Position numbers and translations under genes: made by a program. Below, piece by piece: positions 8,223 to 17,336 of a stretch of DNA of 64,000 nucleotides. The notes beneath the pieces were generated by a model, which was given only the letters and a program-made list of their open reading frames with translations, ran no database searches and had not been told where the DNA came from. Position 1 is the first letter of the stretch. Each line of letters begins with the position of its first letter. This stretch comes from Candidatus Peribacteria bacterium (GTDB lineage Bacteria > Patescibacteriota > Gracilibacteria > UBA1369 > LOWO2-01-FULL-3). The DNA is taken from the NCBI GenBank assembly GCA_943357285.1, contig CALRGJ010000002.1, positions 1 to 64,000 of the forward strand. The letters are read 5' to 3'.

Positions 8223-8257
8223 AAAAGCCCTTTCCACGTGTGGGAAAAAGGCTTTTT
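8222..8257. terminator. Bidirectional intrinsic terminator
   Basis: An inverted repeat AAAAGCC...GGCTTTTT with an inner TTTCC/GGAAA stem lies between two convergent genes. It has T-runs on both strands, so it can serve the YqfO-like gene and the Fn3-like gene. Confidence 0.88.
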
Positions 8258-8278
8258 AATTGCGAGGCTAAATAATCT

Positions 8279-9286
8279 TTATAGAATGTTGTTTTCTACA
8301 GTCACCCAGTTTGAACCTGGCTGATGGTAAACTTTTGTACCGTTTGGCAATTCGTTGTAAGCATAAACCTTCAAAGTATAAGAACCTGTATTGCTAGGAT
8401 AAGCAGTGAAATTCTTTTTATCTTTGCTTAGAAAAATCGGACTAGCATTATCGAGAGATGATTCACCTTGTTTGCCGTAAACCACATAGGCAGCATATCC
8501 ATCAACCTGCTTGTTGTTATTTGTAGTAAAAGTAGCTTCAATTTTTCCGCCAAGAGATTGAGCAGATAATACTATTTTATTTTCCGCTAGATTGATTAGT
8601 TTTCTATTACTAGCTGCACCTTTTACATAATCAAGAGTACCCTGATTATTCTTTAAATAAGGCAAAACCTGAACATTATAACGATGACCAGCTATGACAT
8701 TCAAATCATCAAAGGAAGTATCTGTTGTTGAAACGTAATAATAAATATTATTTTTTGGAATTTTCTTATAGTTCTTATCAATCTCTTCTAGTTTGATAAT
8801 GTAACCATCGAAAGTTCCTTTAAAAGTACTCCAATTAAGCACAACTTTTTCTCCTGATTGATCGACTTGCATTTTCACTGCAGGAATTTTCTTTTCAACT
8901 TTTTTATCTTCTATTTTTAGCTCAACCTTATTGCTAGGATTTACGTAATGAATGCCATTAACGTCGTAGTAATAAAGATTCACTTCAAACTTATAACTAC
9001 CTTTCTTCATTCCGCTTAGGTTGTAATAATTGTAGTTATTATTTTCAAACTTGAGCATAGCGAAGGTCTTGCCGTTCATAAGGACAGCATAACCATCATA
9101 GAAATCGTAAACATACTGATAATCATTCTTTTCTGGAGTAGTCCAGGAAAGATTGATTGTATTTTCGGAAGAGACTGAGCCAGTAAGAGTTGTAGCAGGC
9201 ATGCTTCCACCAGCTTGAGTAGTGGTCATTGGCATTACCATAGCTATTGTCGCTACTGTAAGAATTTTGCTAATAAATTTTGTCAT
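8279..9286 (-). CDS. Secreted protein with Fn3-like domains
   Basis: A 335-residue protein with a Sec signal peptide (MTKFISKILTVATIAMVMPM, cleavage probably after TTQA). The mature part shows three beta-sandwich repeats of about 100 residues with Fn3-like features: SENTINLSWTTPE, GEKVVLNWSTFKGTFDGYII and GGKIEATFTTNNNKQVDGYAAYVVYG, each followed by Tyr-rich strands. No cell-wall anchor or SLH domain is seen. It is probably an exported adhesion or surface-associated protein. It is divergent from mutS. Confidence 0.75.
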   Translation of the reverse strand: MTKFISKILTVATIAMVMPMTTTQAGGSMPATTLTGSVSSENTINLSWTTPEKNDYQYVYDFYDGYAVLMNGKTFAMLKFENNNYNYYNLSGMKKGSYKFEVNLYYYDVNGIHYVNPSNKVELKIEDKKVEKKIPAVKMQVDQSGEKVVLNWSTFKGTFDGYIIKLEEIDKNYKKIPKNNIYYYVSTTDTSFDDLNVIAGHRYNVQVLPYLKNNQGTLDYVKGAASNRKLINLAENKIVLSAQSLGGKIEATFTTNNNKQVDGYAAYVVYGKQGESSLDNASPIFLSKDKKNFTAYPSNTGSYTLKVYAYNELPNGTKVYHQPGSNWVTVENNIL

Positions 9287-9366
9287 AAAATGGTATTAAA
9301 TAATAATTAGATCAATGTTGCAACTCGCTAAGGAATACGGGACATATGCGGAAATATTACTCTTTG

Positions 9367-9395
9367 TTGTTTTACAGATGGAATTTCTATAGAAT
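9367..9395 (+). promoter_or_regulatory. mutS promoter
   Basis: TTGTTT (9367-9372), 17-bp spacer, TAGAAT (9390-9395). Only 8 nt separate the -10 box from ATG 9404, so the mRNA should be nearly leaderless. This supports ATG 9404 over the upstream TTG at 9395, which lies in the -10 box. Confidence 0.7.
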
Positions 9396-9403
9396 TGGGA
9401 TCC

Positions 9404-11971
9404 ATGACAAAGCTCACGCCGATGATGGCGCAGTATAGAGAGATAAAAGAGAAATATCAGGATTGTATTCTGATGTATAGGCTTGGGGATTTTTATGAAA
9501 TGTTTTTTGAAGATGCTTTGGAGGCTTCAAAGATTTTGCAGATTACTCTGACGTCTAGAAATAAGAATGGAGAGAATAGTGCGCCGATGTGTGGAATTCC
9601 TTTTCATGCTTTAGAAGGCTATTTGTGCAAGCTGACACGAGCAGGTAAGAAGGTGGCTTTGTGTGATCAAATGACTCAACCGGATGGCAAAGGAATTGTG
9701 CAGAGAGAAGTGGTGCGAGTAGTCACTCCCGGTACGACTTTTGATGAAAATATTATTGAGCAAAAGGCAAATAATTATGTTGCTACTATCGTGACGGATA
9801 AAAGCCGATTTGCTTTAGCACATGCCGATGTTACTACCGGAGAATTTCGTGTAAGTGAAATGGAAAGTTATAAAAAACTGGAGGAAGAGTTGATGAGAAT
9901 TGGGCCGGCGGAATGTATTTTGAAGCGGGAACTTTTGAATGTGATGAATCCCCTTTTAAAGGGACAAGGCATTTATTTATTCCCTTTCGATTACTTCAAA
10001 GAACCTGAGAACGAATTGAAAAATCATTTTGCTGTGAAATCTTTGCAAGGATTTGGATTGGAAGAAAAAAAATTGGCGATTGAAGCTGCTGGAATGCTTT
10101 TTGAATATCTTCGCGAAACGCAAAAAACTGAGCTCACTCACATTGGAAAAATAAGTTACTACGAAGTTTCAGAATTTATGGCGATGGACCAAGCGCTGAT
10201 TCGCAATTTAGAACTTTTCTATACCAGTCAGGGGAAAAAAGAAGGAAGTCTAATAAATATTCTCGATCAAACAGTAAGCCCAATGGGCGGACGTATGCTG
10301 AGAAATTGGTTACTGCATCCACTTCTAGAGAGAGCGAAAGTTGAAAATAGATTGGGAAACGTGGCGAAAATTGCTGAAAATTCTAGTCTACTAAGAGAGC
10401 TCAGAGATAGCTTGGGAAAGATTTATGATATGGAAAGATTGCTAAGTCGTTTGAGTCTTGGCAGCGGAAATGCGCGAGATTTAATTGCGATGAAGGAATC
10501 GTTGAAGGTGGTGCCTAGTTTGAAAATTTTAATTAAGGAAAATTTTGCGGATTATTTTGGAGAGTTAGATGAATTGAGTGTACTCGTAGAACTGATTGAA
10601 AAAGCAATTTCTGATGAGCCACCACACACGGTAAGAGAAGGTGGCATGATTAAAAAAGGCTTCAATGCTGAGCTAGATGATCTATTAGGAATCAGTACGG
10701 AAGGCAAAGGTTTCATCGCCGATTTACAACAGAGAGAAATAGAAAGAACCGGAATTAATTCTTTAAAAATAAGATTTAATAGTGTTTTTGGATATTATAT
10801 TGAGATTAGCAAAACCAATTTGGATGCAGTTCCACAAGATTACATTCGCAAACAAACTCTCGTAAATGCGGAGCGTTTTATTACGCCGGAATTGAAAGAG
10901 TACGAGGATAAAGTTTTGAATGCTGAGACGAGAATTAAGGAATTAGAATATGAACTTTTCTATGGTGTGAGAATGGAAGTAGTGAAAGAAATTCTAAAAA
11001 TTCAGACCAATGCGCGAGTAATTGCGGAATTGGATGTATTGGCAAATTTGGCTTACATAGGAGTAAAAAACAACTATTGCCGTCCGGAAATTACCGAAGG
11101 AGTAATGGAAATAAAAAATGGTCGTCACCCGGTAATTGAGCAATTAAGTTTCGCGAAAAACTTTGTGCCTAATGATTGTATTTTCAATGACGAAAGAAAA
11201 TTCGGATTAATTACTGGACCAAATATGGGCGGTAAATCTACTTACCTCCGACAGGTGGCTTTGACTGTTTTATTAGCGCAAATTGGAAGTTACGTACCTG
11301 CAGAAAGTGCAAAAATATCGCTTGTAGATAGGATTTTTACGAGAGTTGGTGCCAGTGACAATCTCACTCGCGGCGAGAGTACTTTTATGGTGGAAATGAA
11401 TGAAACTGCTTTTATTTTGAATCATGCGACAGAAAAAAGTTTAATTATTTTGGATGAAATTGGTCGTGGCACTTCTACTTATGATGGAGTGAGTATTGCT
11501 TGGGCAATTATGGAATTTATTCACGATAAAATTGGTGCGAAAACTTTGTTTGCAACTCATTATCACGAATTAATAGAATTAGCGGAAAGGCTAGAGAAAG
11601 CAGTAAATCTAAGCGTACTTGTGAAAGAGAATGAAAAAGAAGGAGTAGTATTTTTATATAAAATTGTGGAAGGAGGTGTGGATAAAAGTTATGGAATTGA
11701 GGTGGCAAAATTGGCTGGTTTACCAGTAGATTTGGTTTCCAGAGCGCGAGGAGTTTTGTCTGAATTAGAAAATAGACACATTAAAAAAGGCCGTGTAAGT
11801 CCTGATCAAATTGAGCTTTTCGATGATGATGAACGTGAACATAAAAAAATTGATGTTGTAGATAATAAGATGATGGAAGAATTGAAACTGCTAGACTTGA
11901 ATAGTATGACTCCAATGCAAGTGATGCAGAAGCTACATGACATGAAGAGTCGATCAAGCAAGGAAGATTAA
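9404..11971 (+). CDS. mutS: DNA mismatch repair ATPase MutS
   Basis: An 855-residue MutS, close to the normal bacterial length. The mismatch-binding N-terminus carries the Phe-X-Glu motif in GDFYEMFFEDA. The connector, lever and clamp domains follow. The ABC-type ATPase has Walker A GPNMGGKST (about residue 605), the signature region SDNLTRGESTFMVEM, Walker B LIILDEIGRGTSTYDG and the switch His in LFATHYHEL. It recognises mispairs and recruits MutL, which is encoded 3.5 kb downstream on the same strand. Three envelope genes sit between them. The start is discussed under the promoter. Confidence 0.97.
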   Translation: MTKLTPMMAQYREIKEKYQDCILMYRLGDFYEMFFEDALEASKILQITLTSRNKNGENSAPMCGIPFHALEGYLCKLTRAGKKVALCDQMTQPDGKGIVQREVVRVVTPGTTFDENIIEQKANNYVATIVTDKSRFALAHADVTTGEFRVSEMESYKKLEEELMRIGPAECILKRELLNVMNPLLKGQGIYLFPFDYFKEPENELKNHFAVKSLQGFGLEEKKLAIEAAGMLFEYLRETQKTELTHIGKISYYEVSEFMAMDQALIRNLELFYTSQGKKEGSLINILDQTVSPMGGRMLRNWLLHPLLERAKVENRLGNVAKIAENSSLLRELRDSLGKIYDMERLLSRLSLGSGNARDLIAMKESLKVVPSLKILIKENFADYFGELDELSVLVELIEKAISDEPPHTVREGGMIKKGFNAELDDLLGISTEGKGFIADLQQREIERTGINSLKIRFNSVFGYYIEISKTNLDAVPQDYIRKQTLVNAERFITPELKEYEDKVLNAETRIKELEYELFYGVRMEVVKEILKIQTNARVIAELDVLANLAYIGVKNNYCRPEITEGVMEIKNGRHPVIEQLSFAKNFVPNDCIFNDERKFGLITGPNMGGKSTYLRQVALTVLLAQIGSYVPAESAKISLVDRIFTRVGASDNLTRGESTFMVEMNETAFILNHATEKSLIILDEIGRGTSTYDGVSIAWAIMEFIHDKIGAKTLFATHYHELIELAERLEKAVNLSVLVKENEKEGVVFLYKIVEGGVDKSYGIEVAKLAGLPVDLVSRARGVLSELENRHIKKGRVSPDQIELFDDDEREHKKIDVVDNKMMEELKLLDLNSMTPMQVMQKLHDMKSRSSKED

Positions 11972-12025
11972 TTGATTTACAGAAGGAAATTTGTTAGATT
12001 GGGAGTTAATATAACCCTAGTTTTT

Positions 12026-13258
12026 ATGAAGAAACTTTTGAGTATCAGCGTGATTGCCAGCGCACTGTTGTTGTTTGTCGCGTGCAATAAAAATGATGAT
12101 ACTGTAGTACCAACACAAGATGCAAAAACACAGGCAGAATTGCAGAAACAAATTGATGATCTAAAAAAGCAGCTTGATGAAACTAAAGGTGAGACAGAGA
12201 CAAAAACCGATGAGGTAAAACCTGGAGAAGTTAAAGCTGTGGATACTAAAGTTTCTGATGAAGCAAAAAAGGCAGCAGACGAGAAAGCTGTAGCAGATGC
12301 TAAAAAAGCTGCTCAACAAAAAGCTGATGATGATGTTGTTGCGAAGGTGAACGCTTATAAAGGGGCAAATTATATTACCTTAAAATCACCAAAAAACGAA
12401 ACTAATTTTCAAGAAGAACCAATAATATTTACTGGTGTTGTTTCCCCAAATACTAAAAAAATAATGGTAAAACAAAGCTCTGGAGATCCAACATGTGATA
12501 CTAATATGGGAATGTGTAATTACTACTCTGAAGATGTATACACACTACAAGATTTTAATTTAGGTAACTCAGATTTTACATACAGAGCTGCAGTTAAATG
12601 GAATAACTTAAGACTCGGAACAAACAACTATGATTTTACTGCTACTTTTTGGGATGGTTCTACAAGTACAACTTCTGTAAAAATTTATTTCACACCAGGC
12701 GGAGCAGAAATGGGTAAGCCGGTGATTTACTTATACCCACAGGAAACTACTCAAGTATCAGTAAATGTAGTTCCGACAAATGGAATTTCCGTTTCTGAAC
12801 CAGCGATTGGTCGTGGATGGAATGTGATTGCAAATCCTAGCGGTCAACTTTTTAATTTGGCTGATTCCAAATCTTATCCTTATCTTTTCTGGGAAGGGTT
12901 TGCGGCTAATTTTCGCACACCAACAGAAGGTTTCGTAGTAGCAAAAGCTGATGTAAAAAAACTGTTTGAAGAGAAATTGGCAATTCTTGGAATGAATGAT
13001 AAAGAGACTGCTGATTTTGAAGAATATTGGTTGCCGAAATTGAGCGAAAAACCATATTACTTCATTACTTTTATCCCACAGGTGGAGTTTGAAAAATATG
13101 CTCCTCTTACAGTAAGCCCAAAGCCAGACTCTGTAATTCGTGTATTCTTTGATTACAAAGGTTTGGATAAAAAGACTTCTGTAGTTGAACAAAAACTAAC
13201 TCGTGTAACAAGAAGTGGTTTCTCAGTAGTAGAATGGGGTGGAAGACTCTACAGATAA
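12026..13258 (+). CDS. Lipoprotein with coiled coil, Ig-like domain and KPVIYLYP/VEWGG domain
   Basis: A 410-residue prolipoprotein whose signal peptide ends in a lipobox LFVAC with Cys20. Next come a Gln/Lys/Glu-rich coiled coil (about 30-110), an Ig-like beta domain (about 115-225, starting ITLKSPKNE) and a C-terminal domain of about 185 residues. That domain runs from KPVIYLYPQET through YLFWEGF, YWLPKL and PKPDSVIRVFF to GFSVVEWGG. I recall the last pattern from uncharacterised surface proteins of Firmicutes and CPR bacteria. I start at ATG 12026, which places the lipobox correctly. The first two regions are paralogous to the 14.9-kb lipoprotein. Confidence 0.8.
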   Translation: MKKLLSISVIASALLLFVACNKNDDTVVPTQDAKTQAELQKQIDDLKKQLDETKGETETKTDEVKPGEVKAVDTKVSDEAKKAADEKAVADAKKAAQQKADDDVVAKVNAYKGANYITLKSPKNETNFQEEPIIFTGVVSPNTKKIMVKQSSGDPTCDTNMGMCNYYSEDVYTLQDFNLGNSDFTYRAAVKWNNLRLGTNNYDFTATFWDGSTSTTSVKIYFTPGGAEMGKPVIYLYPQETTQVSVNVVPTNGISVSEPAIGRGWNVIANPSGQLFNLADSKSYPYLFWEGFAANFRTPTEGFVVAKADVKKLFEEKLAILGMNDKETADFEEYWLPKLSEKPYYFITFIPQVEFEKYAPLTVSPKPDSVIRVFFDYKGLDKKTSVVEQKLTRVTRSGFSVVEWGGRLYR

Positions 13259-13268
13259 AAATATTTAA

Positions 13269-14837
13269 ATGATTAAACTACTACGTTTATTTAGCCTAAC
13301 TCTGGCTATTAGCGTAGTAGTTTTTGGTTGTACTCGAGATGGAAAATTAAAAATTACATATACTTATCCTGGCGATGTAGAGCTGTGGAATTATATTTTC
13401 AAAGTTGATGAACCCTATAAATTCGAGAGTATTCCTCTTGGAGTAATTGCTCCTCACCATTTAATTGCTGCCGATGTCTTGGTTAAATTTTATGATGGGT
13501 TGAGCAAAGTCACTCAGCCAAAATTAGTGATATTAATCAGCCCAAATCATTATCAAAATGGTGACGCAGATATTCAGACATGCCAGTACTGCGAATATCA
13601 ATCTACAAATGGCTCAGTAGCATTATCATCTCTACGAGATAGTCTTGTGAAGGATGGAATAGCAAAATTCAATGATGAAACTTTTATTCAGGAACATGGA
13701 ATTTACAATCATGCTCCATTCATTAAAAAGTATTTTCCAGATGCAAAAATTCTACCAATTGTTTTGAAATGGAAAATATCAAAACAAAAAGCGGAAGACT
13801 TAGCAGAGTGGTTAAACAAGAATTTACCTGAGGATTCTTTGGTGATTGCGAGTGTGGATTTCTCTCATTATATACCTGTAGAAGCGGCTGATTTTCATGA
13901 TTGGTCAGCATATGCAACTATAAAAAACTTTGATTACGAAAATGTTTATGATTTGGAAATAGACTCTCCTTCTTCCGTTTATACAATTTTGAAATTGATG
14001 GAAAAGAGAGGTTATCAAAAGGCGGAAAGATTAGCGCATACTAATTTGCAAGATTATGTTTCTCATCGTGAATCGACAACCAGTCATCAGTTTTTTAGTT
14101 TTTACAAAGGTGGGACAGATAAGGTGAAGAGCATTACTATTTCTAGCTTTGGAAACATGCCGGAGAATAATGGCTTACTACTAAGTAAAGGATGGTCTTG
14201 GGATATAAAACAATTTCCATTTAGAGACGTTGGAATTCTAAACTTATTCAAAAATTTAAAGGGTGAGGAGGATAGGTTTTTAGTTGGAAGTGACTTTATG
14301 GTTTTTGATTTGAAAGAATCTACCTGTCGTGAGGAAAAGCAAAATGATTTAAAAATTAGTTTCTGTAAATTTAGCGAAAACGGTGAAAACTTGAACGAAG
14401 ATCTTGAAAAAATTAGAAAGGAAAAAAAGAGCGCAGATATTGTTTACTTGTTATATCAATTTAATAGCGGTAATAAGCCAAATGTAGTTCAACAGAATTT
14501 AGCGGAAAAATTTGCTGAAGCTGGTGTGGATATTTTCGTTGGTAGAGGTCTAAGTGAAATTTCCAATATGAGAATCTATAAAAAATCATTGATTTTCTAT
14601 TCATTGGGAGATTTTATAACTGGGACTGCTTTATCAAATAACGGCTTGAGTATTGGTACTGTCGTGACTCCTGAGTCTTTTAAAATTTATCTTTTCCCAT
14701 TAGAAATAGTCGATGGATTTTCTCAATTGTTGGATTTCGAACAGCGTGCTAATTTCTTAAAAAACTTCACCAAAAATATTAGCTCGAGTTTATTGGACAT
14801 GAATGCTGGGAAAATGTTCGTAGAGATTAAGAGATAA
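13269..14837 (+). CDS. MEMO-CapA fusion lipoprotein
   Basis: A 522-residue protein with a lipobox VFGC (Cys21). Residues about 55-285 match the MEMO/AmmeMemoRadiSam B fold: IAPHHL (His63, His64), SPNHYQNG (His94) and ASVDFSHY (His200). The classical active-site Cys region reads TTSHQFFSFY, without Cys. The remainder (about 310-500) matches the C-terminal part of CapA/PGA_cap metallophosphatase-like proteins (VVQQNLAEKFAEAGVDIFVG, YSLGDFITG), but the usual HWG and GHHPH ligand motifs are replaced (LYQFN, GRGLSE). It is 10 bp after the preceding lipoprotein gene. Function unknown; the second half looks catalytically degenerate. Confidence 0.75.
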   Translation: MIKLLRLFSLTLAISVVVFGCTRDGKLKITYTYPGDVELWNYIFKVDEPYKFESIPLGVIAPHHLIAADVLVKFYDGLSKVTQPKLVILISPNHYQNGDADIQTCQYCEYQSTNGSVALSSLRDSLVKDGIAKFNDETFIQEHGIYNHAPFIKKYFPDAKILPIVLKWKISKQKAEDLAEWLNKNLPEDSLVIASVDFSHYIPVEAADFHDWSAYATIKNFDYENVYDLEIDSPSSVYTILKLMEKRGYQKAERLAHTNLQDYVSHRESTTSHQFFSFYKGGTDKVKSITISSFGNMPENNGLLLSKGWSWDIKQFPFRDVGILNLFKNLKGEEDRFLVGSDFMVFDLKESTCREEKQNDLKISFCKFSENGENLNEDLEKIRKEKKSADIVYLLYQFNSGNKPNVVQQNLAEKFAEAGVDIFVGRGLSEISNMRIYKKSLIFYSLGDFITGTALSNNGLSIGTVVTPESFKIYLFPLEIVDGFSQLLDFEQRANFLKNFTKNISSSLLDMNAGKMFVEIKR

Positions 14838-14903
14838 AGCCTCCTGTAGTTTGATTTTTGGGCCTAATTCTGCTAAATTTTCCTGGGCTTTAACAATTCG
14901 TTT

Positions 14904-15539
14904 ATGAAAAAAACTTTAAATATTATTTTGGCTGTTTCTGCATTTTTTGCTTTCACAGCTTGTGGCAACCCGAATCAATCTGCAGATGATGCTGCAAAGC
15001 AGGCTGAAGTTCAAAAACAGGTAGATGAGCTAAAAGAGCAGGTTAGCAAATTAAAAGATGAGCAAGATGGAGTGGAGCATGTTCAAGTGGCAAAAACAGA
15101 AGTCAAAACTGAAATTAAGACTGATACTAGCATTGAAACGAAACCAGTAGAACCAGTACAAACAAATGGCATAGCTTTACAGATTGAAAATATAGTAAAG
15201 ATGACTGGTTTAGAAATTAAGACTGAAGAAAAAGTAGTGGTGAAAGATACAACTTCTATCGTTATTGATACTCCAAAAGACCAATCAAATATTTCTGGTG
15301 ATGCGGTAACTTTTACTGGAACTATTTCTGCCGGTGCAACGAAAATAGTGGCTAAATCAAGCGCAGATAATGACCCTTATACATTGCAAAGTTTCAAAGC
15401 TGGTTCTAAGAAATTCACATATAAAGCAGCCTTGGCCTTCAAAAACTTAAAAGTAGGAAAAAATACTTTTGAATTTACGGCTTATTTTAAGGATGGAACG
15501 ACAAAAACTGCAACTGTAACGATCAATTACTCTAAATAA
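14904..15539 (+). CDS. Lipoprotein with coiled coil and Ig-like domain
   Basis: A 211-residue prolipoprotein (lipobox FTAC, Cys20) with a coiled coil (AEVQKQVDELKEQVSKLKDE, about residues 34-53), a Thr/Lys/Glu linker and one Ig-like domain starting at about 125 (IVIDTPKDQSNISGDAVTFT). It aligns along its length with the N-terminal half of the lipoprotein at 12.0 kb (shared DPYTLQ/DVYTLQ, FTY(K/R)AA, NLKVGKN/NLRLGTN, DGTTKTATV/DGSTSTTSV) but lacks the VEWGG domain. The pair probably arose by duplication. It ends 5 bp before mutL. Confidence 0.8.
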   Translation: MKKTLNIILAVSAFFAFTACGNPNQSADDAAKQAEVQKQVDELKEQVSKLKDEQDGVEHVQVAKTEVKTEIKTDTSIETKPVEPVQTNGIALQIENIVKMTGLEIKTEEKVVVKDTTSIVIDTPKDQSNISGDAVTFTGTISAGATKIVAKSSADNDPYTLQSFKAGSKKFTYKAALAFKNLKVGKNTFEFTAYFKDGTTKTATVTINYSK

Positions 15540-15544
15540 GTCTC

Positions 15545-17323
15545 ATGTCTATTATAAAAGTTCTACCGGAGAGTCTGATCAATCAGATTGCCGCTGGTGA
15601 GGTTGTTGAAAGACCTGCCAGCGTGGTTAAAGAGTTGGTAGAAAATAGTATCGATGCCGGTGCTAAAAATATTGTGGTGGAATTGAAAGATGCCGGAAAG
15701 AGTTTTATCAAAATCATCGATGATGGATGCGGAATGATTCCGGAAGATTTGGAATTGGCTTTGCAAAGACACGCTACAAGTAAAATAAGAGATGAAGCTG
15801 ATCTCTGGAAAATTAAAACTATGGGTTTTAGAGGTGAAGCTTTAGCGAGTATTTCATCTGTTTCGAAGATGATAATTCGTAGTAAAACGGCAAATGATTT
15901 GGCTGGAACGGAGATTCAATCGGTTGGTGGAGAGATTAAAGTTAAACAAGAAGTGGGGATCCCCTCTGGAACGCAAATAGAGGTCTATGACCTGTTTTTC
16001 AATACACCGGCGCGTCAGAAGTACCTAAAGCAGGACAGCACGGAATTAGGACATGTAACGAGTATCCTAGACATGATTGCTCTGGCTCATCCGGAGTTAT
16101 CTTTGAAATTAGTGCACAATGATAAAGTAATTTTTGATTTAGCTAGGAGTAGCGATTTGATTTCGAGAGTGGCAGATATTTTTGGTAAAGCTACTTCCGA
16201 GGCGATGCTACCGGTATTTTATGGTGGAAGTGCGTTTCAGATTGATGGATTTATTGGTAAGCCTTTACTCAGTCGTAGCACAAGTCAGCACCAATATTTC
16301 TTTGTGAATGGCAGACCAATTCAGCATTTTCTTTTGGCAAATACTATCAAGACCGCTTTCCACTCTATGCTGATGGAAAACAAAAAACCGGTGTTCATTT
16401 TGAATATCAAGATTGATCCGGCTTTGATTGATGTGAATGTGCATCCGAGAAAGACGGAGATTCGTTTTGAGGACCAGCAGAGCCTAATAAAAGTGGTTTA
16501 TGGATGCGTAAAAGTGGCACTAGAGAAAAATATTTTAATTCCAAAAGGATTCACAGAATCTCAGAGATATATGTCGGATAGTTTTCCTAAAGATGAAGTA
16601 AGTAGTGGTGAATCTGAGCTTGGAGGTTTCATGAAATTTGGTGGTAGCCCTGTGAAACAAGAAAATTTCAACTTTGGAATGGGGGAGGTAAAAGCTGAAA
16701 CTCGCCAAGCTGAAGGGATTCAAACTGGGGCGGTGACTGAGAAGCGTTTTGATATGAAACCAATCGTGCAGATTTTCAATTCTTATATCGTAGCGCAGAA
16801 TGAAAGCGGACTAGTTTTGATTGATCAACATGCGGCGCATGAGCGCGTGAGATTTGAGGAATTAATTTCACAATTTGAAAATCAGAAAAAATCCGTACAG
16901 CCCTTATTGATGGCTTTACAGATGGAATTGAGCAATGAAGAGGTGTCGTTGATTAAAGAAAATATGGATATTTTTAATGGACTTGGTTTTGAAATTGAGC
17001 CATTTGGAGGTAATACTTTTGTGATTCATGCTGTTCCTGTTTTCTTAGCAAAAGAGAATATGGAAGAAGTAATCAAAGGTGTTTTAGATGATATTCTTAA
17101 TCAAAAAAACACTTCAAAGATGCATGGTCGCAGAGAGGAAATGTTGACCTACATGTCTTGTAGAAGCGCAATTAAATTTGGACAGAAACTGAGTTTAATT
17201 GAAATGCAGGCTCTAATTATGCAGATGGAAAAACTTCAGAGACCTTATACTTGTCCACATGGAAGACCGACTATGGTTTCTCTAACTATGGATGAATTGG
17301 GAAAAATGTTTGGCAGAAAATAG
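15545..17323 (+). CDS. mutL: DNA mismatch repair protein MutL with endonuclease motif
   Basis: A 592-residue MutL. The GHKL ATPase domain is intact: AAGEVVERPASVVKELVENS, DDGCGM, MGFRGEAL, then NVHPRKTEIRF. A variable linker (about 335-400) precedes the dimerisation domain. That domain carries the endonuclease motif DQHAAHERVRFEE and the associated SCRSAIK and CPHGRP motifs, so this MutL should nick DNA itself, as expected without MutH. It lies 5 bp after a lipoprotein gene and shares the strand with mutS. Confidence 0.96.
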   Translation: MSIIKVLPESLINQIAAGEVVERPASVVKELVENSIDAGAKNIVVELKDAGKSFIKIIDDGCGMIPEDLELALQRHATSKIRDEADLWKIKTMGFRGEALASISSVSKMIIRSKTANDLAGTEIQSVGGEIKVKQEVGIPSGTQIEVYDLFFNTPARQKYLKQDSTELGHVTSILDMIALAHPELSLKLVHNDKVIFDLARSSDLISRVADIFGKATSEAMLPVFYGGSAFQIDGFIGKPLLSRSTSQHQYFFVNGRPIQHFLLANTIKTAFHSMLMENKKPVFILNIKIDPALIDVNVHPRKTEIRFEDQQSLIKVVYGCVKVALEKNILIPKGFTESQRYMSDSFPKDEVSSGESELGGFMKFGGSPVKQENFNFGMGEVKAETRQAEGIQTGAVTEKRFDMKPIVQIFNSYIVAQNESGLVLIDQHAAHERVRFEELISQFENQKKSVQPLLMALQMELSNEEVSLIKENMDIFNGLGFEIEPFGGNTFVIHAVPVFLAKENMEEVIKGVLDDILNQKNTSKMHGRREEMLTYMSCRSAIKFGQKLSLIEMQALIMQMEKLQRPYTCPHGRPTMVSLTMDELGKMFGRK

Positions 17324-17336
17324 AAAGTGAGACGGT

